From the NCBI GenBank assembly GCA_019694255.1, contig JAIBCI010000092.1, positions 1-32,500 of the forward strand: a DNA stretch of 32,500 nucleotides, written 5' to 3'. The translations under genes and the position numbers were made by a program. Shown one piece after another: positions 8,537 to 18,248 of this stretch; position 1 is the stretch's first letter; each line of letters starts with the position of its first letter. This DNA is from Saprospiraceae bacterium. GTDB lineage: Bacteria; Bacteroidota; Bacteroidia; Chitinophagales; Saprospiraceae. The notes beneath the pieces were generated by a model. The model did not search any database, was not told where the DNA came from, and saw nothing but the letters and a program-made list of their open reading frames with translations.

Positions 8537-9070
8537 ATGGACAATAGATATCCTACGGGTCGATGGCAAAGGCCTGAATCATTGGAGCACCAGGTTCTTT
8601 TAGGCTGGATCAGACAGATAGAGAAGTTGCCCGAAAAACTTGAAAAATCCCTGATCAGTGCGAATTCAAATGATATGGAATCATGCTATCGTGAAGGTGG
8701 ATGGAACTTAAGGCAAGTCCTGCATCACCTTGCGGACAGTCATATCAATGCTTATATCAGGCACAAATTATGTGTGACGACAGATTTTCCAACGATCAAT
8801 CCTTATCCAGAGGAAAAGTGGGCCAATTTATATGATGTGAAATCGGTAGATCCTATGTTATCAGTTCAATTACTGAAGTTACTTCATTCACGTTGGACTG
8901 AATTTCTATCAAGTCTTACGCCTGAAGATTACTTAAGGTCTTTCTATCACCCGGGCATGACGAGAGCTGTTCCTTTATGGGAATCGATTTCGTTGTATGC
9001 GTGGCACGGAGACCATCACCTGGCCCACGTATACATTTGTCTTAAAAAGGATTTACCATTGACAGTATGA
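8537..9070 (+). CDS. YfiT/DinB-superfamily metal-dependent enzyme (putative bacillithiol transferase)
   Basis: The 177-aa protein matches the YfiT branch of the DinB four-helix-bundle superfamily across its whole length. Family landmarks are YREGGWNLRQVLHHLADSH (51-69), AYIRHKLCVTTDFPTINPY (72-90), SLTPEDYLRSFYHPG (126-140) and LYAWHGDHHLAH (153-164). His64, His160 and His164 are the likely metal ligands by analogy with B. subtilis YfiT. Members are annotated as putative metal hydrolases or as bacillithiol S-transferases that conjugate the thiol to electrophiles. Whether this organism makes bacillithiol is not visible here. The cytosolic location follows from the absence of a signal peptide. 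The gene stands alone, divergent from the pseudogene and convergent with porZ. Confidence 0.85.
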   Translation: MDNRYPTGRWQRPESLEHQVLLGWIRQIEKLPEKLEKSLISANSNDMESCYREGGWNLRQVLHHLADSHINAYIRHKLCVTTDFPTINPYPEEKWANLYDVKSVDPMLSVQLLKLLHSRWTEFLSSLTPEDYLRSFYHPGMTRAVPLWESISLYAWHGDHHLAHVYICLKKDLPLTV

Positions 9071-9132
9071 AACATACGTGCCAGCATCATAGCAGTGGAT
9101 GATGAATTGAAATTTGAATTACGTTGAATTAA

Positions 9133-11433
9133 CTAACGTGTGATAATCAGTTTGGTCACAGCACCATCACTTTTATCATAATCCTTCACAGTATTTGCAA
9201 AGACAAGGTAAATTCCTGAACTGACCTCATGGCCAAGATAATCTTTGCGATCCCAAACGGCCTGACCACCGTTGGCAAAGGTCTCATAAACCAATCTTCC
9301 GGACAAATCCGTGATCTTTACCCTGGCATCTCTGGCAAGACCTTTGATCGCAACGGGCCCCTTATAATCAGATGTGACAGGATTGGGATAGACTAGGGGT
9401 TCATTGACAAAGAAATCTTTGGCCGATGTAGCATCAGAACGATACATCTGAATTCCCCGATCAGTCCCAATCCAGACTTCCCCGGTGTTATTATTTACGG
9501 CCAGAGAAAAAATATTATTACTCAAAAGAGGACTGTTGTCCGTATTAAAATAGTTGATCTGAAATTCACCTGAAGGTGACTGAACGTAAAGTCCGTTGCG
9601 CGTGCCAATCCATTTGCGATTTGCCCCGTCTACTGCCAGGCAAAGTACTTCTTCGGTCTCCAGTAAATAGCCGATGATTCCATTTTGATCGACTTTACGC
9701 CGCGTGCCTTTGCAATTACCGTCAAAGATGCTGCTTCCGCACTCAAAAATAACAGGTCCGGCTGCTGTGCCCACCCAGACATCGCCTTCGATATCAATGG
9801 TAACATTATAAACCAGGTTGGTCGTGAGATTTGAATTTGAAGTATTCAAAGCAATAAATCGGTCATCGGAGGTCGATGGCGTATTCCTGTCATCAAAGAC
9901 AGCTAACCCATCGCGAAAAACAAGCCATTTGTAGCCATTGTGATCCACTGCTACATCGAGGATCTGACCCGAAAATGGAATGGCATAAGAGGCCCAATTT
10001 CCGGTTTTGTCTAGTGACACCAACTGTCTTGCTGCCAGGTAATCTGCGATCCAAAGCTTGTTACTTTTACTGTCATAATCAAGGCCTGTTAATCTTACAC
10101 GGGTAGCGTCACCAACGGCATTACCTAGAACTCCGCCGGTATTTTTGTTGTCATATAATTTGTACTCACCAGTTGCCCGTGACCATTCGATTAGTCCATT
10201 CTGATAACTCGTATAATAAATTTTGGAGTGATCAGGAAGTTCATAGGCAGACAAAACATCCTGGATGTTATTATCACGGAAAAAATCATTGTTAGAATAA
10301 TTTACAAAATCCCAAACCCTGGATTTATAAGTAAAAATCCCATCTCGTCTATAAAGATATGTGTACGTCTCGTCCCATCCTCCGCTGGTAACGTATATGC
10401 CATCTGAGAATGAATACAATTTGAAAGTATTATTATTGTATGGGCCGTCTACTGTGATAATTTTACACTGGGACTGCAGATCATCCAGATATCGGAATCC
10501 ATTGCGTCTATCAGCCAGCCATAATCTGCCATTTGGTTCCTGGAGGGTCTGAAGATTGTCTACAACACATTCGCCGCCAAGGTCTGTCCAGCCTGATCCT
10601 TTTTTAAGGATAAACAGCTTGTTGTCATTATTAAAATTATATTTCATACTAACAATCAGGTCAGGACCGTCAGTACTTGCGTTATTAAATGTAAAGTCCT
10701 GGATATCCCAGAAGGACTCAAATTTTTGACCGGTTAATCTCAAGATTTCATTGCTCTGCAATACAAGCACCTGGTTTTCATATACCATTACTTGCTGATA
10801 TGTCATGTTAGGGTCCAGGCCTTCACTAAAATCAAACTGATGCCAGTTGCTAAAATCTTCGATGAGGTTAGACAACGAAGGAGTGAGTACATACAGGCCC
10901 TGACTGGTTGCCATATAGTAACTATCCTGAAAGGAGATTGTGTTAACTACTTTTACTTTTTCAGTAAAGACAGTAAAGTCAACTCTTTTTGTAATCAGGT
11001 TGAGCGAGACCAACCCGAAGTCTGCGCTAATAAAAACACTGTTGTTGTCTCTCAGACTGATAGAATTGATATTCTTCGAAATGGGGACGTTGTTAAAGAT
11101 CTTTATGAAGGGTATGGCTTCAGTTCCTGAAGAGGTCATCAGATCAATTAGCCCATCTGAGTAAGCTATGACCAGGGTCTGTGAAGGTTTATGAAAAAAG
11201 ATAGCGTTGATTCTGCTTCCAGAAAGGCCTTCTGTTCTGCTGATCCTACTTAATGAAAAGTCACTTTTGTTTATCCTCAATATGGCAAGATCGGTTGCAT
11301 AATAAATGGCATTATCACTTTGGGTTATGTGAACCCCATTATTGTATGGGATCTGATTGCGCCATTCTCCGATTCTTAGTTCGGCCTGCCCGAGGCAGAA
11401 CACGGGTAGAAAATACAGGATTAAATATTTCAT
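9133..11433 (-). CDS. PorZ-like type IX secretion attachment-complex protein
   Basis: The 766-aa protein has a signal peptide (MKYLILYFLPVFCLGQ) followed by the PorZ N-terminal signature: IGEWRNQIPYNNGV, IYYATDLAILRINKSD, EGLSGSRINAIFF and LVIAYSDGLIDLM. Further propeller-type repeats such as NKLWIADYLAARQ, GDVWVGTAAGPVIFE, RKWIGTRNGLYV and GEVWIGTDRGIQMYR resemble two-component-regulator propellers. The C-terminus is a T9SS type A sorting domain (PLVYPNPVTSD, VKITDLSGRLVYE, VSSGIYLVFAN). In Porphyromonas gingivalis, PorZ (similar length) is a surface member of the PorU-PorV-PorQ-PorZ complex, which processes cargo and attaches it to anionic LPS. The T9SS role here is inferred from homology. 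The gene follows clpB, separated by a hairpin. Other T9SS genes are not nearby. Confidence 0.82.
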   Translation of the reverse strand: MKYLILYFLPVFCLGQAELRIGEWRNQIPYNNGVHITQSDNAIYYATDLAILRINKSDFSLSRISRTEGLSGSRINAIFFHKPSQTLVIAYSDGLIDLMTSSGTEAIPFIKIFNNVPISKNINSISLRDNNSVFISADFGLVSLNLITKRVDFTVFTEKVKVVNTISFQDSYYMATSQGLYVLTPSLSNLIEDFSNWHQFDFSEGLDPNMTYQQVMVYENQVLVLQSNEILRLTGQKFESFWDIQDFTFNNASTDGPDLIVSMKYNFNNDNKLFILKKGSGWTDLGGECVVDNLQTLQEPNGRLWLADRRNGFRYLDDLQSQCKIITVDGPYNNNTFKLYSFSDGIYVTSGGWDETYTYLYRRDGIFTYKSRVWDFVNYSNNDFFRDNNIQDVLSAYELPDHSKIYYTSYQNGLIEWSRATGEYKLYDNKNTGGVLGNAVGDATRVRLTGLDYDSKSNKLWIADYLAARQLVSLDKTGNWASYAIPFSGQILDVAVDHNGYKWLVFRDGLAVFDDRNTPSTSDDRFIALNTSNSNLTTNLVYNVTIDIEGDVWVGTAAGPVIFECGSSIFDGNCKGTRRKVDQNGIIGYLLETEEVLCLAVDGANRKWIGTRNGLYVQSPSGEFQINYFNTDNSPLLSNNIFSLAVNNNTGEVWIGTDRGIQMYRSDATSAKDFFVNEPLVYPNPVTSDYKGPVAIKGLARDARVKITDLSGRLVYETFANGGQAVWDRKDYLGHEVSSGIYLVFANTVKDYDKSDGAVTKLIITR

Positions 11434-11435
11434 TT

Positions 11436-11471
11436 AGAAAAGAGCTGCCAAGATAACGCATTCCGGCAGCT
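11436..11471 (-). terminator. Probable terminator between clpB and porZ
   Basis: On the minus strand AGCTGCC (11465-11471) pairs with GGCAGCT (11443-11449) around a 15-base loop, followed by CTTTTCT. It lies directly downstream of clpB and upstream of the porZ ATG. The loop is large and the T tract is interrupted, so efficiency is uncertain. Confidence 0.5.
11448..11455 (-). promoter_or_regulatory. Possible -7 box for porZ
   Basis: The minus strand reads TATCTTGG, one mismatch from TAnnTTTG, 14 bases before the porZ ATG. It overlaps the right arm of the clpB terminator hairpin. This is a weak call. Confidence 0.25.
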
Positions 11472-11492
11472 ACTTATTCTTAATTGAAGTAC

Positions 11493-14219
11493 TTAATTGT
11501 CTTCCTTGTTTTTTGACATATTGTCAACCGCATCTTTCACATCTTGGGTGGCTTTTGTCAATTCGTTGATCTTGGACATTCGGTCTTTATCAATAATCTG
11601 TGGTGAGCCAATTGATTTTCCGTTGAAGGTAAATCCTTTGGCATCGATATCGATACGAATTGTCTGATCGGGCACGGGCACACCGCTCAGCAGTAGTTTG
11701 GCCAATTCATTGACTATTTCTTTTTGGATTACGCGTTTCAAAGGTCGTGCTCCAAATTGAGGGTCATATCCAAGATCTGAAAGTAAGTCGAGTGCCTTGT
11801 CGCTCAAATTGAGCAGATAACCCTGTTCCTGAAGATTTTTGGTCAATTGTCTAACCTGAATTGTAGCGATCTGTTTGATTTCTGCCTTAGTCAAAGGGAG
11901 AAACATGATTTTGTCATCTATACGGTTGAGAAATTCTGGTCGAACGCTTTCTTTCAGTTTGTTAAACACCTCGACCTTGGTTGTCTCAATAATCTCAGTC
12001 CGATGTTTATCACCAACTGCCTCCAGGTCCTCAAAATTTTCAAGAATGAGGTCTGAGCCAATGTTGGAGGTCATTATGATGATTGTATTCTTAAAATTTG
12101 CGACGCGCCCTTTGCTATCAGTCAATCTGCCATCATCCAGAACCTGCAAAAGGATATTAAAAACATCTGGATGCGCTTTTTCAATTTCATCCAGTAGAAT
12201 GATGCTGTAGGGCTTCGTCCTTACTGCTTCGGTCAGCTGTCCACCTTCATCATATCCAATGTATCCCGGAGGTGCTCCAACCAGTTTGGACACGCTATGT
12301 GATTCCATGTATTCGCTCATATCAATGCGTGTCATGGCTTTTTCATCATCAAAAAGGGATACGGCCAGTGCTTTTGCCAATTCTGTTTTGCCCACCCCTG
12401 TAGGTCCCAGAAAGATAAAAGATCCAATGGGTCTGTTGGGGTCCTGAAGGCCAGCCCTGCTTCTTCTGATTGCATCAGACACGGCAATAACAGCTTCGGA
12501 TTGTCCAATCACTCTATTGCCAATCTCATCCTCGAGATGTAAAAGTTTTTCCCTTTCTGACTGTAGCATCTTCTGAAGTGGGATTCCAGTCCACTTGCTA
12601 ACGACCTCAGCAATATCATTGGCCGTTACGGTATCTGAAGTAAATCGTGTTCCTTCTGGCAATTTGCCAAGTTTTTCTTCCGCGAGCCTGAGTTCTTCTT
12701 CGACATTTTTCAGATCTCCATATTTTAATTGGGCGACCTTTCCAAAATCAGATTCCCTAAACGCTTTGTCAACTTCAATATTGATCTCATCGATTCTTTT
12801 TTTCTTTGACTGGATTTCGTCGACAATTTGTTTTTCAGCCTGCCAGCTGGCAGTAATAGAAGATAATTTTTGTTTGGCATTGGCCAACTGTTCTTCTATA
12901 ATCCGAATTTTATTTTCGTCCTTTTCTCTTTTTACGGCCTCTTTTTCGACCTCAAGTTGTCTGACCTTTCTCTCCCATTCGTCAACTTCTTCTGGAACGC
13001 TGTCGAGCTCAAGTCTCAGTTTGGCGGACGCTTCATCAATCAGATCAATAGCCTTATCAGGCAATTGTCTATCGGATATATATCTATGTGATAATTCGGC
13101 TGCTGCGACCAAGGCTTCATCCTGTATTGCCACTTTGTGATATACTTCGTACTTGTCCTGTACGCCACGGAGAATGGATATTGTGTCTTCTACGGATGGC
13201 TCTTCGATCATTACGGGCTGAAATCTCCGGACGAGTGCTTTATCGTTTTCAAAATACTTCTGGTATTCATCCAGCGTAGTCGCTCCGATGGTGTGAATAT
13301 CTCCACGTGCAAGCGCAGGTTTGAGAATATTGGCGGCATCGATAGAACCGCTACCTCCTCCTGCACCAACCAATGTATGAATCTCATCAATGAACAATAT
13401 GATGTTACCATTGGAATCAACAACCTCTTTGATAACAGCTTTTAACCTTTCTTCGAACTCGCCTTTGTATTTGGCTCCTGCAATCAATGCTGCGATATCA
13501 AGGGCAAATATTTTTTTATTCTTAAGGTTTTCGGGAACGTCTGCTTTGACAATTCGCCAAGCAATTCCTTCAATGATTGCGGTCTTGCCCACGCCCGCTT
13601 CGCCAATTAGTATTGGATTATTCTTTTTCCGCCTGGAAAGAATGTGCAGGATTCGCCTGATCTCTTCATCTCTTCCAATGATCGGGTCAAGCTTGCCGTT
13701 TTCAGCATTGGCATTGAGATTAACTGCATATTTACTGAGTGAATTGTAGGTACTGTCACTGCTAGCATCACTGACTTTTTTCCCTTTTCGCAACTCCGAT
13801 ATACCCGATTTTATTCCTTCGACTGTGAGTTTGTTGTCTTTTAAAATTTTTGATGCTTTGTCATTGTTTTTCAAAACACCGAGTATGAGCAATTCGAGTG
13901 AAATAAATTCATCACCCATTTCAGCCATCAGGTTTTTAGCGTTAACAAGTGCCTGATTGGCATCCCCTGAAAGATATTGTTTCTTTTCTGCTCCCGAGAC
14001 TTTTGGTGTTTTTCTTATTTCAGTATCCAGCTCCTGTTTTATTTTGGAAACATTGGCGCCCATTTTTTCAAACAGGAAGATGCAAAGTTGTTCATCGGTG
14101 TCAATGATTCCCTTGCAGAGATGAACGGAATCTACTACCTGCTGATCCAGATTGGATGCAATCTGTTGTGCTTTTAGAATCGCGTCCTGAGCCTTGATCG
14201 TAAAATTATCATAAGTCAT
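11493..14219 (-). CDS. ClpB protein disaggregase
   Basis: This Hsp100 AAA+ ATPase rescues aggregated proteins together with DnaK/DnaJ/GrpE in the cytosol. The order is the ClpB one. The N-domain covers about 1-145. AAA-1 has Walker A GEAGVGKT (206-213), Walker B IILFIDE (273-279) and pore-loop Tyr251 in GAKYKGE. A coiled-coil M-domain spans about 400-525 and identifies ClpB rather than ClpA. AAA-2 has Walker A GPTGVGKT (605-612) and LLDEIEKAHPDV. At 908 aa it is about 40 residues longer than typical. The extra length is a charged C-terminal tail after GFTFNGKSIG, rich in Lys, Asp and Asn. ATG is supported by homology (NFTIKAQDAILKAQQIA). An inverted repeat lies 46 bases upstream. murF-alr precedes it on the same strand with a 128-base gap, so it probably has its own promoter. 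Confidence 0.96.
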   Translation of the reverse strand: MTYDNFTIKAQDAILKAQQIASNLDQQVVDSVHLCKGIIDTDEQLCIFLFEKMGANVSKIKQELDTEIRKTPKVSGAEKKQYLSGDANQALVNAKNLMAEMGDEFISLELLILGVLKNNDKASKILKDNKLTVEGIKSGISELRKGKKVSDASSDSTYNSLSKYAVNLNANAENGKLDPIIGRDEEIRRILHILSRRKKNNPILIGEAGVGKTAIIEGIAWRIVKADVPENLKNKKIFALDIAALIAGAKYKGEFEERLKAVIKEVVDSNGNIILFIDEIHTLVGAGGGSGSIDAANILKPALARGDIHTIGATTLDEYQKYFENDKALVRRFQPVMIEEPSVEDTISILRGVQDKYEVYHKVAIQDEALVAAAELSHRYISDRQLPDKAIDLIDEASAKLRLELDSVPEEVDEWERKVRQLEVEKEAVKREKDENKIRIIEEQLANAKQKLSSITASWQAEKQIVDEIQSKKKRIDEINIEVDKAFRESDFGKVAQLKYGDLKNVEEELRLAEEKLGKLPEGTRFTSDTVTANDIAEVVSKWTGIPLQKMLQSEREKLLHLEDEIGNRVIGQSEAVIAVSDAIRRSRAGLQDPNRPIGSFIFLGPTGVGKTELAKALAVSLFDDEKAMTRIDMSEYMESHSVSKLVGAPPGYIGYDEGGQLTEAVRTKPYSIILLDEIEKAHPDVFNILLQVLDDGRLTDSKGRVANFKNTIIIMTSNIGSDLILENFEDLEAVGDKHRTEIIETTKVEVFNKLKESVRPEFLNRIDDKIMFLPLTKAEIKQIATIQVRQLTKNLQEQGYLLNLSDKALDLLSDLGYDPQFGARPLKRVIQKEIVNELAKLLLSGVPVPDQTIRIDIDAKGFTFNGKSIGSPQIIDKDRMSKINELTKATQDVKDAVDNMSKNKEDN

Positions 14220-14264
14220 AAAGTATCCCTTTTAACTTACCTAATATCAATAAATCAGCCATTT

Positions 14265-14283
14265 CAAAATTCCTGAAATTTTG
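14265..14283. repeat. Perfect inverted repeat upstream of clpB
   Basis: CAAAATT (14265-14271) and AATTTTG (14277-14283) flank a 5-base spacer, 46-64 bases before the clpB ATG on the minus strand. A TTGACA-like hexamer overlaps its upstream end on that strand. It could be an operator in the clpB promoter, or chance in AT-rich DNA. It does not match the CIRCE element. Confidence 0.3.
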
Positions 14284-14347
14284 TCAATTTTAATGCTATA
14301 AAATATGACAGATCTACCTATAGGGTCAATCCAGTCTGACAAAATTG

Positions 14348-16798
14348 CTACTCTTCGGTATAAATACGCTTGACTCTGCCCGAGATCCCGCAGATGATTT
14401 CGTAAGGTATTCTGCCCGTCATCTGTGCGAGTTCTTCAATTGGCCGATTACGCCCGAAGATTTCAACCTCATCTCCTTCTTGTACAGATCCCGCGCCAGT
14501 AATATCCACCATACACATATCCATGCATACAGCCCCTACCAAAGGGCAAGCGATACCATTGACAAATATCTTATAGCCCTGAATTCCGGCAATGCGTGGT
14601 AATCCGTCTGCGTATCCAATACTTAATACTGCGATAATCCCATCACCGGACAAGCCGCCTGTGTTATTATAACTGATTCTGTCAATTGAAGTAACTTTTT
14701 TAATCTGGGTAATTCTTGTCTTAAGAATATGCGTTTTTTCGAGGAGCCTTGAAGTTGAAGGATAATTTTCAATTCCATACATCCCAATTCCAATGCGCAC
14801 CATATCGAAATGCAGATTTGGATGTCTCGATATGCCGCCACTGTTTAGAATATGCCTTAGTGGTCTATAGCCTAATGTAGCTATAATCCGAGCATACATC
14901 TTTTCATATCTGGTGACTTGCATCATTGTAAAATCATCAAACTGGGGACTGTCGCTTCCTGAAAGATGGGAGAATACTGACACTACCTTCAGCCTGGGAT
15001 TGCTTGCCAAACATGAACATAGCTCATCAATTTCTTCCGGGAGGAATCCAAGCCTTCTCATTCCAGTATCTAGTTTTATATGTATTGGAATGGGTTGAGC
15101 ATTATAGGTAGTATCCAGCAGGCGCGACAACTGTGACATGGAGAAAATGACTGGTTCAATATGATTTTCTGCAAGCAATGCAAAATCTGACATACCCGAA
15201 TTCATGACCATAATTGCGGACTGAATACCTTTTTTTCGGAGCTGCACAGCTTCCTCCTGATAGGCTACAGCCAGGTAGCGAAAACCAATTTTTTCGAGAT
15301 AATGTGCAATTTCATAATTTCCAGATCCATACGCTGCTGCTTTAACTACGCCAATCATATCCGTATTGCTGCTGAGCATTGATTTGTAAACTGCAATATT
15401 ATGGGCAATGGCTTTCAGATTTATTTCAAGGGTACATTCATGTTGTGATAAAGCCAGATGATTGAATATTTTTTCCAGTTCGAAAGCTCTTGCCCCTTTG
15501 AGAAGGACCATTTTATTACGAAAATGTAAAACATCCAAATCAGACCGTAGTTCCTCGGTTGTTCGGTAACCGATGTATGACACATTGGGTAAAACCAATT
15601 CACGAAGAATGTGAATCTGGTTGCCTACTCCAATCACCGTGCTGTACCCGTATAATCTGATCAGTTCTGCCAGTTCATGGTATGGATCTATTCCTTTTTT
15701 TGACTCTGGAAAATCAGAAGTGATCAGTATTTTATCCAGGTTATGGTAATGATTATAACCATATTGCATTGAGAGCCGTAAGGAGGCGAGATCCAGGGAA
15801 TAGCTGTCATTGAGTAGTACACATCCACCGGTTCCTTCCTTGACTTCCATTCTCATTTTCATTCCGGAAATATGCAGCAATTCCGCTTTGAGTTTCTGAG
15901 GATCAATCCCAAGGTCCTGACATACCAGTATACATGGTATGATATTTTCAATCATGGTCTTTTCAGAAAAAGGAACCTTAAAAACATCGGAGGCTCCATT
16001 TCTTGTAATTGTTATATTACATGATTGATTTTCTTTCGACACATTGACTTGAATCGGAAGTTCCGGAGAAGCACCCCAGGCGACAGCAGTACGATTCGAA
16101 TTTAAAAGCGGCGTGTCAGGCAAATTCTGATCTCCGCAATAATAAAAGTGTGAAGCAGTGCGGAAGAGTTTAATTTTTTCCTTTAGCTTCTGTTGGCGGT
16201 TAATAAATCCTTCATCATGGGCATCTCCAATATTGGTCAGTATGCCTATTCCCGGGCAGATCATCTGAGCCAGGTGATCCATCTCACCAAATTTCGATAT
16301 TCCGGCTTCAAAGACACCCGCCTGATGATTATCTTTGAGCTGAAGCACAGAAAGCGCTACGCCAATCTGGGAATTAAATGACTTTGGACTTTTACAGATA
16401 TCCAGTTCTGTTGAAAGAAGTTGTGCGAGCCATTCCTTAACGATTGTTTTGCCGTTGCTTCCGGTAATACCAATCACTGGCAGTAAAAAAGAGTTGCGAT
16501 GAGCAGAGGCCAGACTTTGTATTGCCTTAAGGCTGCTTTTAACTTTCAAAAAGATAATCCCTGGCGTGAAATTAAAATCGTGATCTGCAATGAAAACCCT
16601 TACACCAGCCTGGATTAGTTGAGGAATAAATTGAATACCCTGACGATGATAACCGTCAAATGCAACAAATATTGTCCTGGCCGGGTCAATGACTTGTCGG
16701 CTGTCCGTTTCTATTATCCAATCCTTTAATTCATCCTTCCATTCTGCGTGGTAAGGCGCTCCAATAAATGATGCGATTTCGCGTATGGTGGACTTCAT
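14348..16798 (-). CDS. Bifunctional MurF-alanine racemase fusion
   Basis: The 816-aa protein joins two consecutive steps of D-alanine use in peptidoglycan synthesis. Residues 1 to about 450 are MurF, which adds D-Ala-D-Ala to UDP-MurNAc-tripeptide using ATP. The P-loop is GSNGKT (113-118, Lys117), with LTNIGDAHDEGF and NDSYSLDLASL as family motifs. Residues from about 455 are a fold-type III alanine racemase: PLP lysine Lys486 in VVKAAAYG, KLDTGMRRLGF, and the opposing catalytic Tyr710 in ISYNNTGG. The fusion is well known in Bacteroidota. The start ATG overlaps the purD stop by four bases (ATGA), which implies translational coupling with purD. Cytosolic. Confidence 0.95.
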   Translation of the reverse strand: MKSTIREIASFIGAPYHAEWKDELKDWIIETDSRQVIDPARTIFVAFDGYHRQGIQFIPQLIQAGVRVFIADHDFNFTPGIIFLKVKSSLKAIQSLASAHRNSFLLPVIGITGSNGKTIVKEWLAQLLSTELDICKSPKSFNSQIGVALSVLQLKDNHQAGVFEAGISKFGEMDHLAQMICPGIGILTNIGDAHDEGFINRQQKLKEKIKLFRTASHFYYCGDQNLPDTPLLNSNRTAVAWGASPELPIQVNVSKENQSCNITITRNGASDVFKVPFSEKTMIENIIPCILVCQDLGIDPQKLKAELLHISGMKMRMEVKEGTGGCVLLNDSYSLDLASLRLSMQYGYNHYHNLDKILITSDFPESKKGIDPYHELAELIRLYGYSTVIGVGNQIHILRELVLPNVSYIGYRTTEELRSDLDVLHFRNKMVLLKGARAFELEKIFNHLALSQHECTLEINLKAIAHNIAVYKSMLSSNTDMIGVVKAAAYGSGNYEIAHYLEKIGFRYLAVAYQEEAVQLRKKGIQSAIMVMNSGMSDFALLAENHIEPVIFSMSQLSRLLDTTYNAQPIPIHIKLDTGMRRLGFLPEEIDELCSCLASNPRLKVVSVFSHLSGSDSPQFDDFTMMQVTRYEKMYARIIATLGYRPLRHILNSGGISRHPNLHFDMVRIGIGMYGIENYPSTSRLLEKTHILKTRITQIKKVTSIDRISYNNTGGLSGDGIIAVLSIGYADGLPRIAGIQGYKIFVNGIACPLVGAVCMDMCMVDITGAGSVQEGDEVEIFGRNRPIEELAQMTGRIPYEIICGISGRVKRIYTEE

Positions 16799-18072
16799 AA
16801 CTGAAGGTCAAATCCAATGTCGCGCCGAAAATATTTTCCATCAAACTTAATCTCGTCGGCCAGACGATTACTTGTAGATATAGCATCAGAGAGTCCTTCT
16901 GCCAGTGAGCTCACAGCGATTACTCTACCACCGCTGGTGACCAGATTACCTTCGCTGAATGCAGTTCCAGCATGAAACAGGACGGAATTTGAATTAATTG
17001 AAGGAAGGGTGATCATCTTGCCTTTAGCAAAAGTGCCTGGGTATCCGCCACTTACGAGAAAAACTGTCGCAGCAGATTGTGGGCTAATTTTTATTTTATA
17101 GTTTTCAAGACTTCCTTCATGGCATGCAGTCATCATCTCTATAAAATCACTTTCTATTCTAAGCATGATTGATTCAGTCTCTGGATCGCCCAGCCTGCAA
17201 TTGTATTCAATGACATAGGGATCACCATTTACGATGATCAATCCAAAGAAAATAAAGCCCTGGTATTCGATTTTTTCCGCTTTGAGACCTGAGAGGGTTG
17301 GTTCGATTATGTTTAAGCAGATCCTTTTGCGAAGAGTATCAGTAAAAAAAGGTACCGGAGATACCGATCCCATTCCACCTGTATTTGGACCTGCGTCAGC
17401 TTCTCCGACTCTTTTGTAGTCTTTCGCTTCGGGAAGGACGATATATTGTTCTCCGTTTGTTAGTACGAAAACGGAGCATTCGATGCCTCTAAGAAATTCT
17501 TCTACAACAACCACCTTTGAGGCTTCTCCAAATTTTCCATTGAGCATGTCAGTAACTTCCTGTACGGCTTCCTGGCGGGTGTTACAAATTACGACTCCTT
17601 TTCCTGCAGCAAGTCCGTCGGCTTTGAGGACTACAGGCGTGTTCATCGTCATAATAAATTCAGTGGCCTGGTTCAGGGACTGGCTATTAAAAGACTTGTA
17701 GGCTGCAGTGGGTATATTATATCTCATCATGAATTCCTTGGCAAACTGTTTGCTGGATTCCAGGGTTGCTCCTTGTCTGCCAGGACCAATGAGAATTACA
17801 TCATCACTTAAATTCTGCCTTAGCTTGTCCATAAGTCCCTCGGCCAGGGGAGCTTCGGGGCCACATACAAAGATGTCAATCTTATTGTCATGTATAAAAC
17901 GGGTTAGTGCTTCAGCATCTTCGGATATGCCTGTTGGACAGCTTGCCAAAGTTGCAATTCCCGGATTGCCAGGTATGCAATAAAGATTTGAAAGCAGGCT
18001 GCTTTGGCTAATTTTCCAAGCCAGTGCGTGCTCCCTGCCTCCCGATCCAAGTATAAGAACATTTTTATTCAT
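16795..18072 (-). CDS. Phosphoribosylamine-glycine ligase (GAR synthetase)
   Basis: PurD joins glycine to 5-phosphoribosylamine with ATP in the second step of purine synthesis. The 425-aa product has the N-terminal NLILGSGGREHALAWKI-like block (here VLILGSGGREHALAWKI), CGPEAPLAEGL, the ATP-grasp segment VVLKADGLAAGKGVVI, PNTGGMGSVSP, and the metal-binding EYNCRLGDPETESI. I chose the ATG at 18070-18072. The frame can be extended two codons to a TTG, but the ATG fits family starts. The stop overlaps the murF-alr ATG (ATGA), so the pair is a coupled operon joining purine and wall synthesis. No clear promoter consensus is visible in the 176 bases upstream. Confidence 0.95.
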   Translation of the reverse strand: MNKNVLILGSGGREHALAWKISQSSLLSNLYCIPGNPGIATLASCPTGISEDAEALTRFIHDNKIDIFVCGPEAPLAEGLMDKLRQNLSDDVILIGPGRQGATLESSKQFAKEFMMRYNIPTAAYKSFNSQSLNQATEFIMTMNTPVVLKADGLAAGKGVVICNTRQEAVQEVTDMLNGKFGEASKVVVVEEFLRGIECSVFVLTNGEQYIVLPEAKDYKRVGEADAGPNTGGMGSVSPVPFFTDTLRKRICLNIIEPTLSGLKAEKIEYQGFIFFGLIIVNGDPYVIEYNCRLGDPETESIMLRIESDFIEMMTACHEGSLENYKIKISPQSAATVFLVSGGYPGTFAKGKMITLPSINSNSVLFHAGTAFSEGNLVTSGGRVIAVSSLAEGLSDAISTSNRLADEIKFDGKYFRRDIGFDLQL

Positions 18073-18248
18073 GTGCAATTTTAAGACTAATCACAGTCTT
18101 TGGTCAATATTTTCAACTGACAATCAAAAAGCGTTAAATAAGGCACTATCCTTTACGGGGTAGCAAAAAATTAATCGTTTTAACCAGATTATTAATTGAT
18201 TTCCAAGCGAATTTGTGACATGCCTTCATTGGTCATTTATTTGATCAT

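Noticed and set aside
12595-13140. 181-codon plus-strand open frame inside clpB
   Set aside because: It is the Ser-rich antisense shadow of the conserved clpB M-domain and AAA-1 coding sequence.
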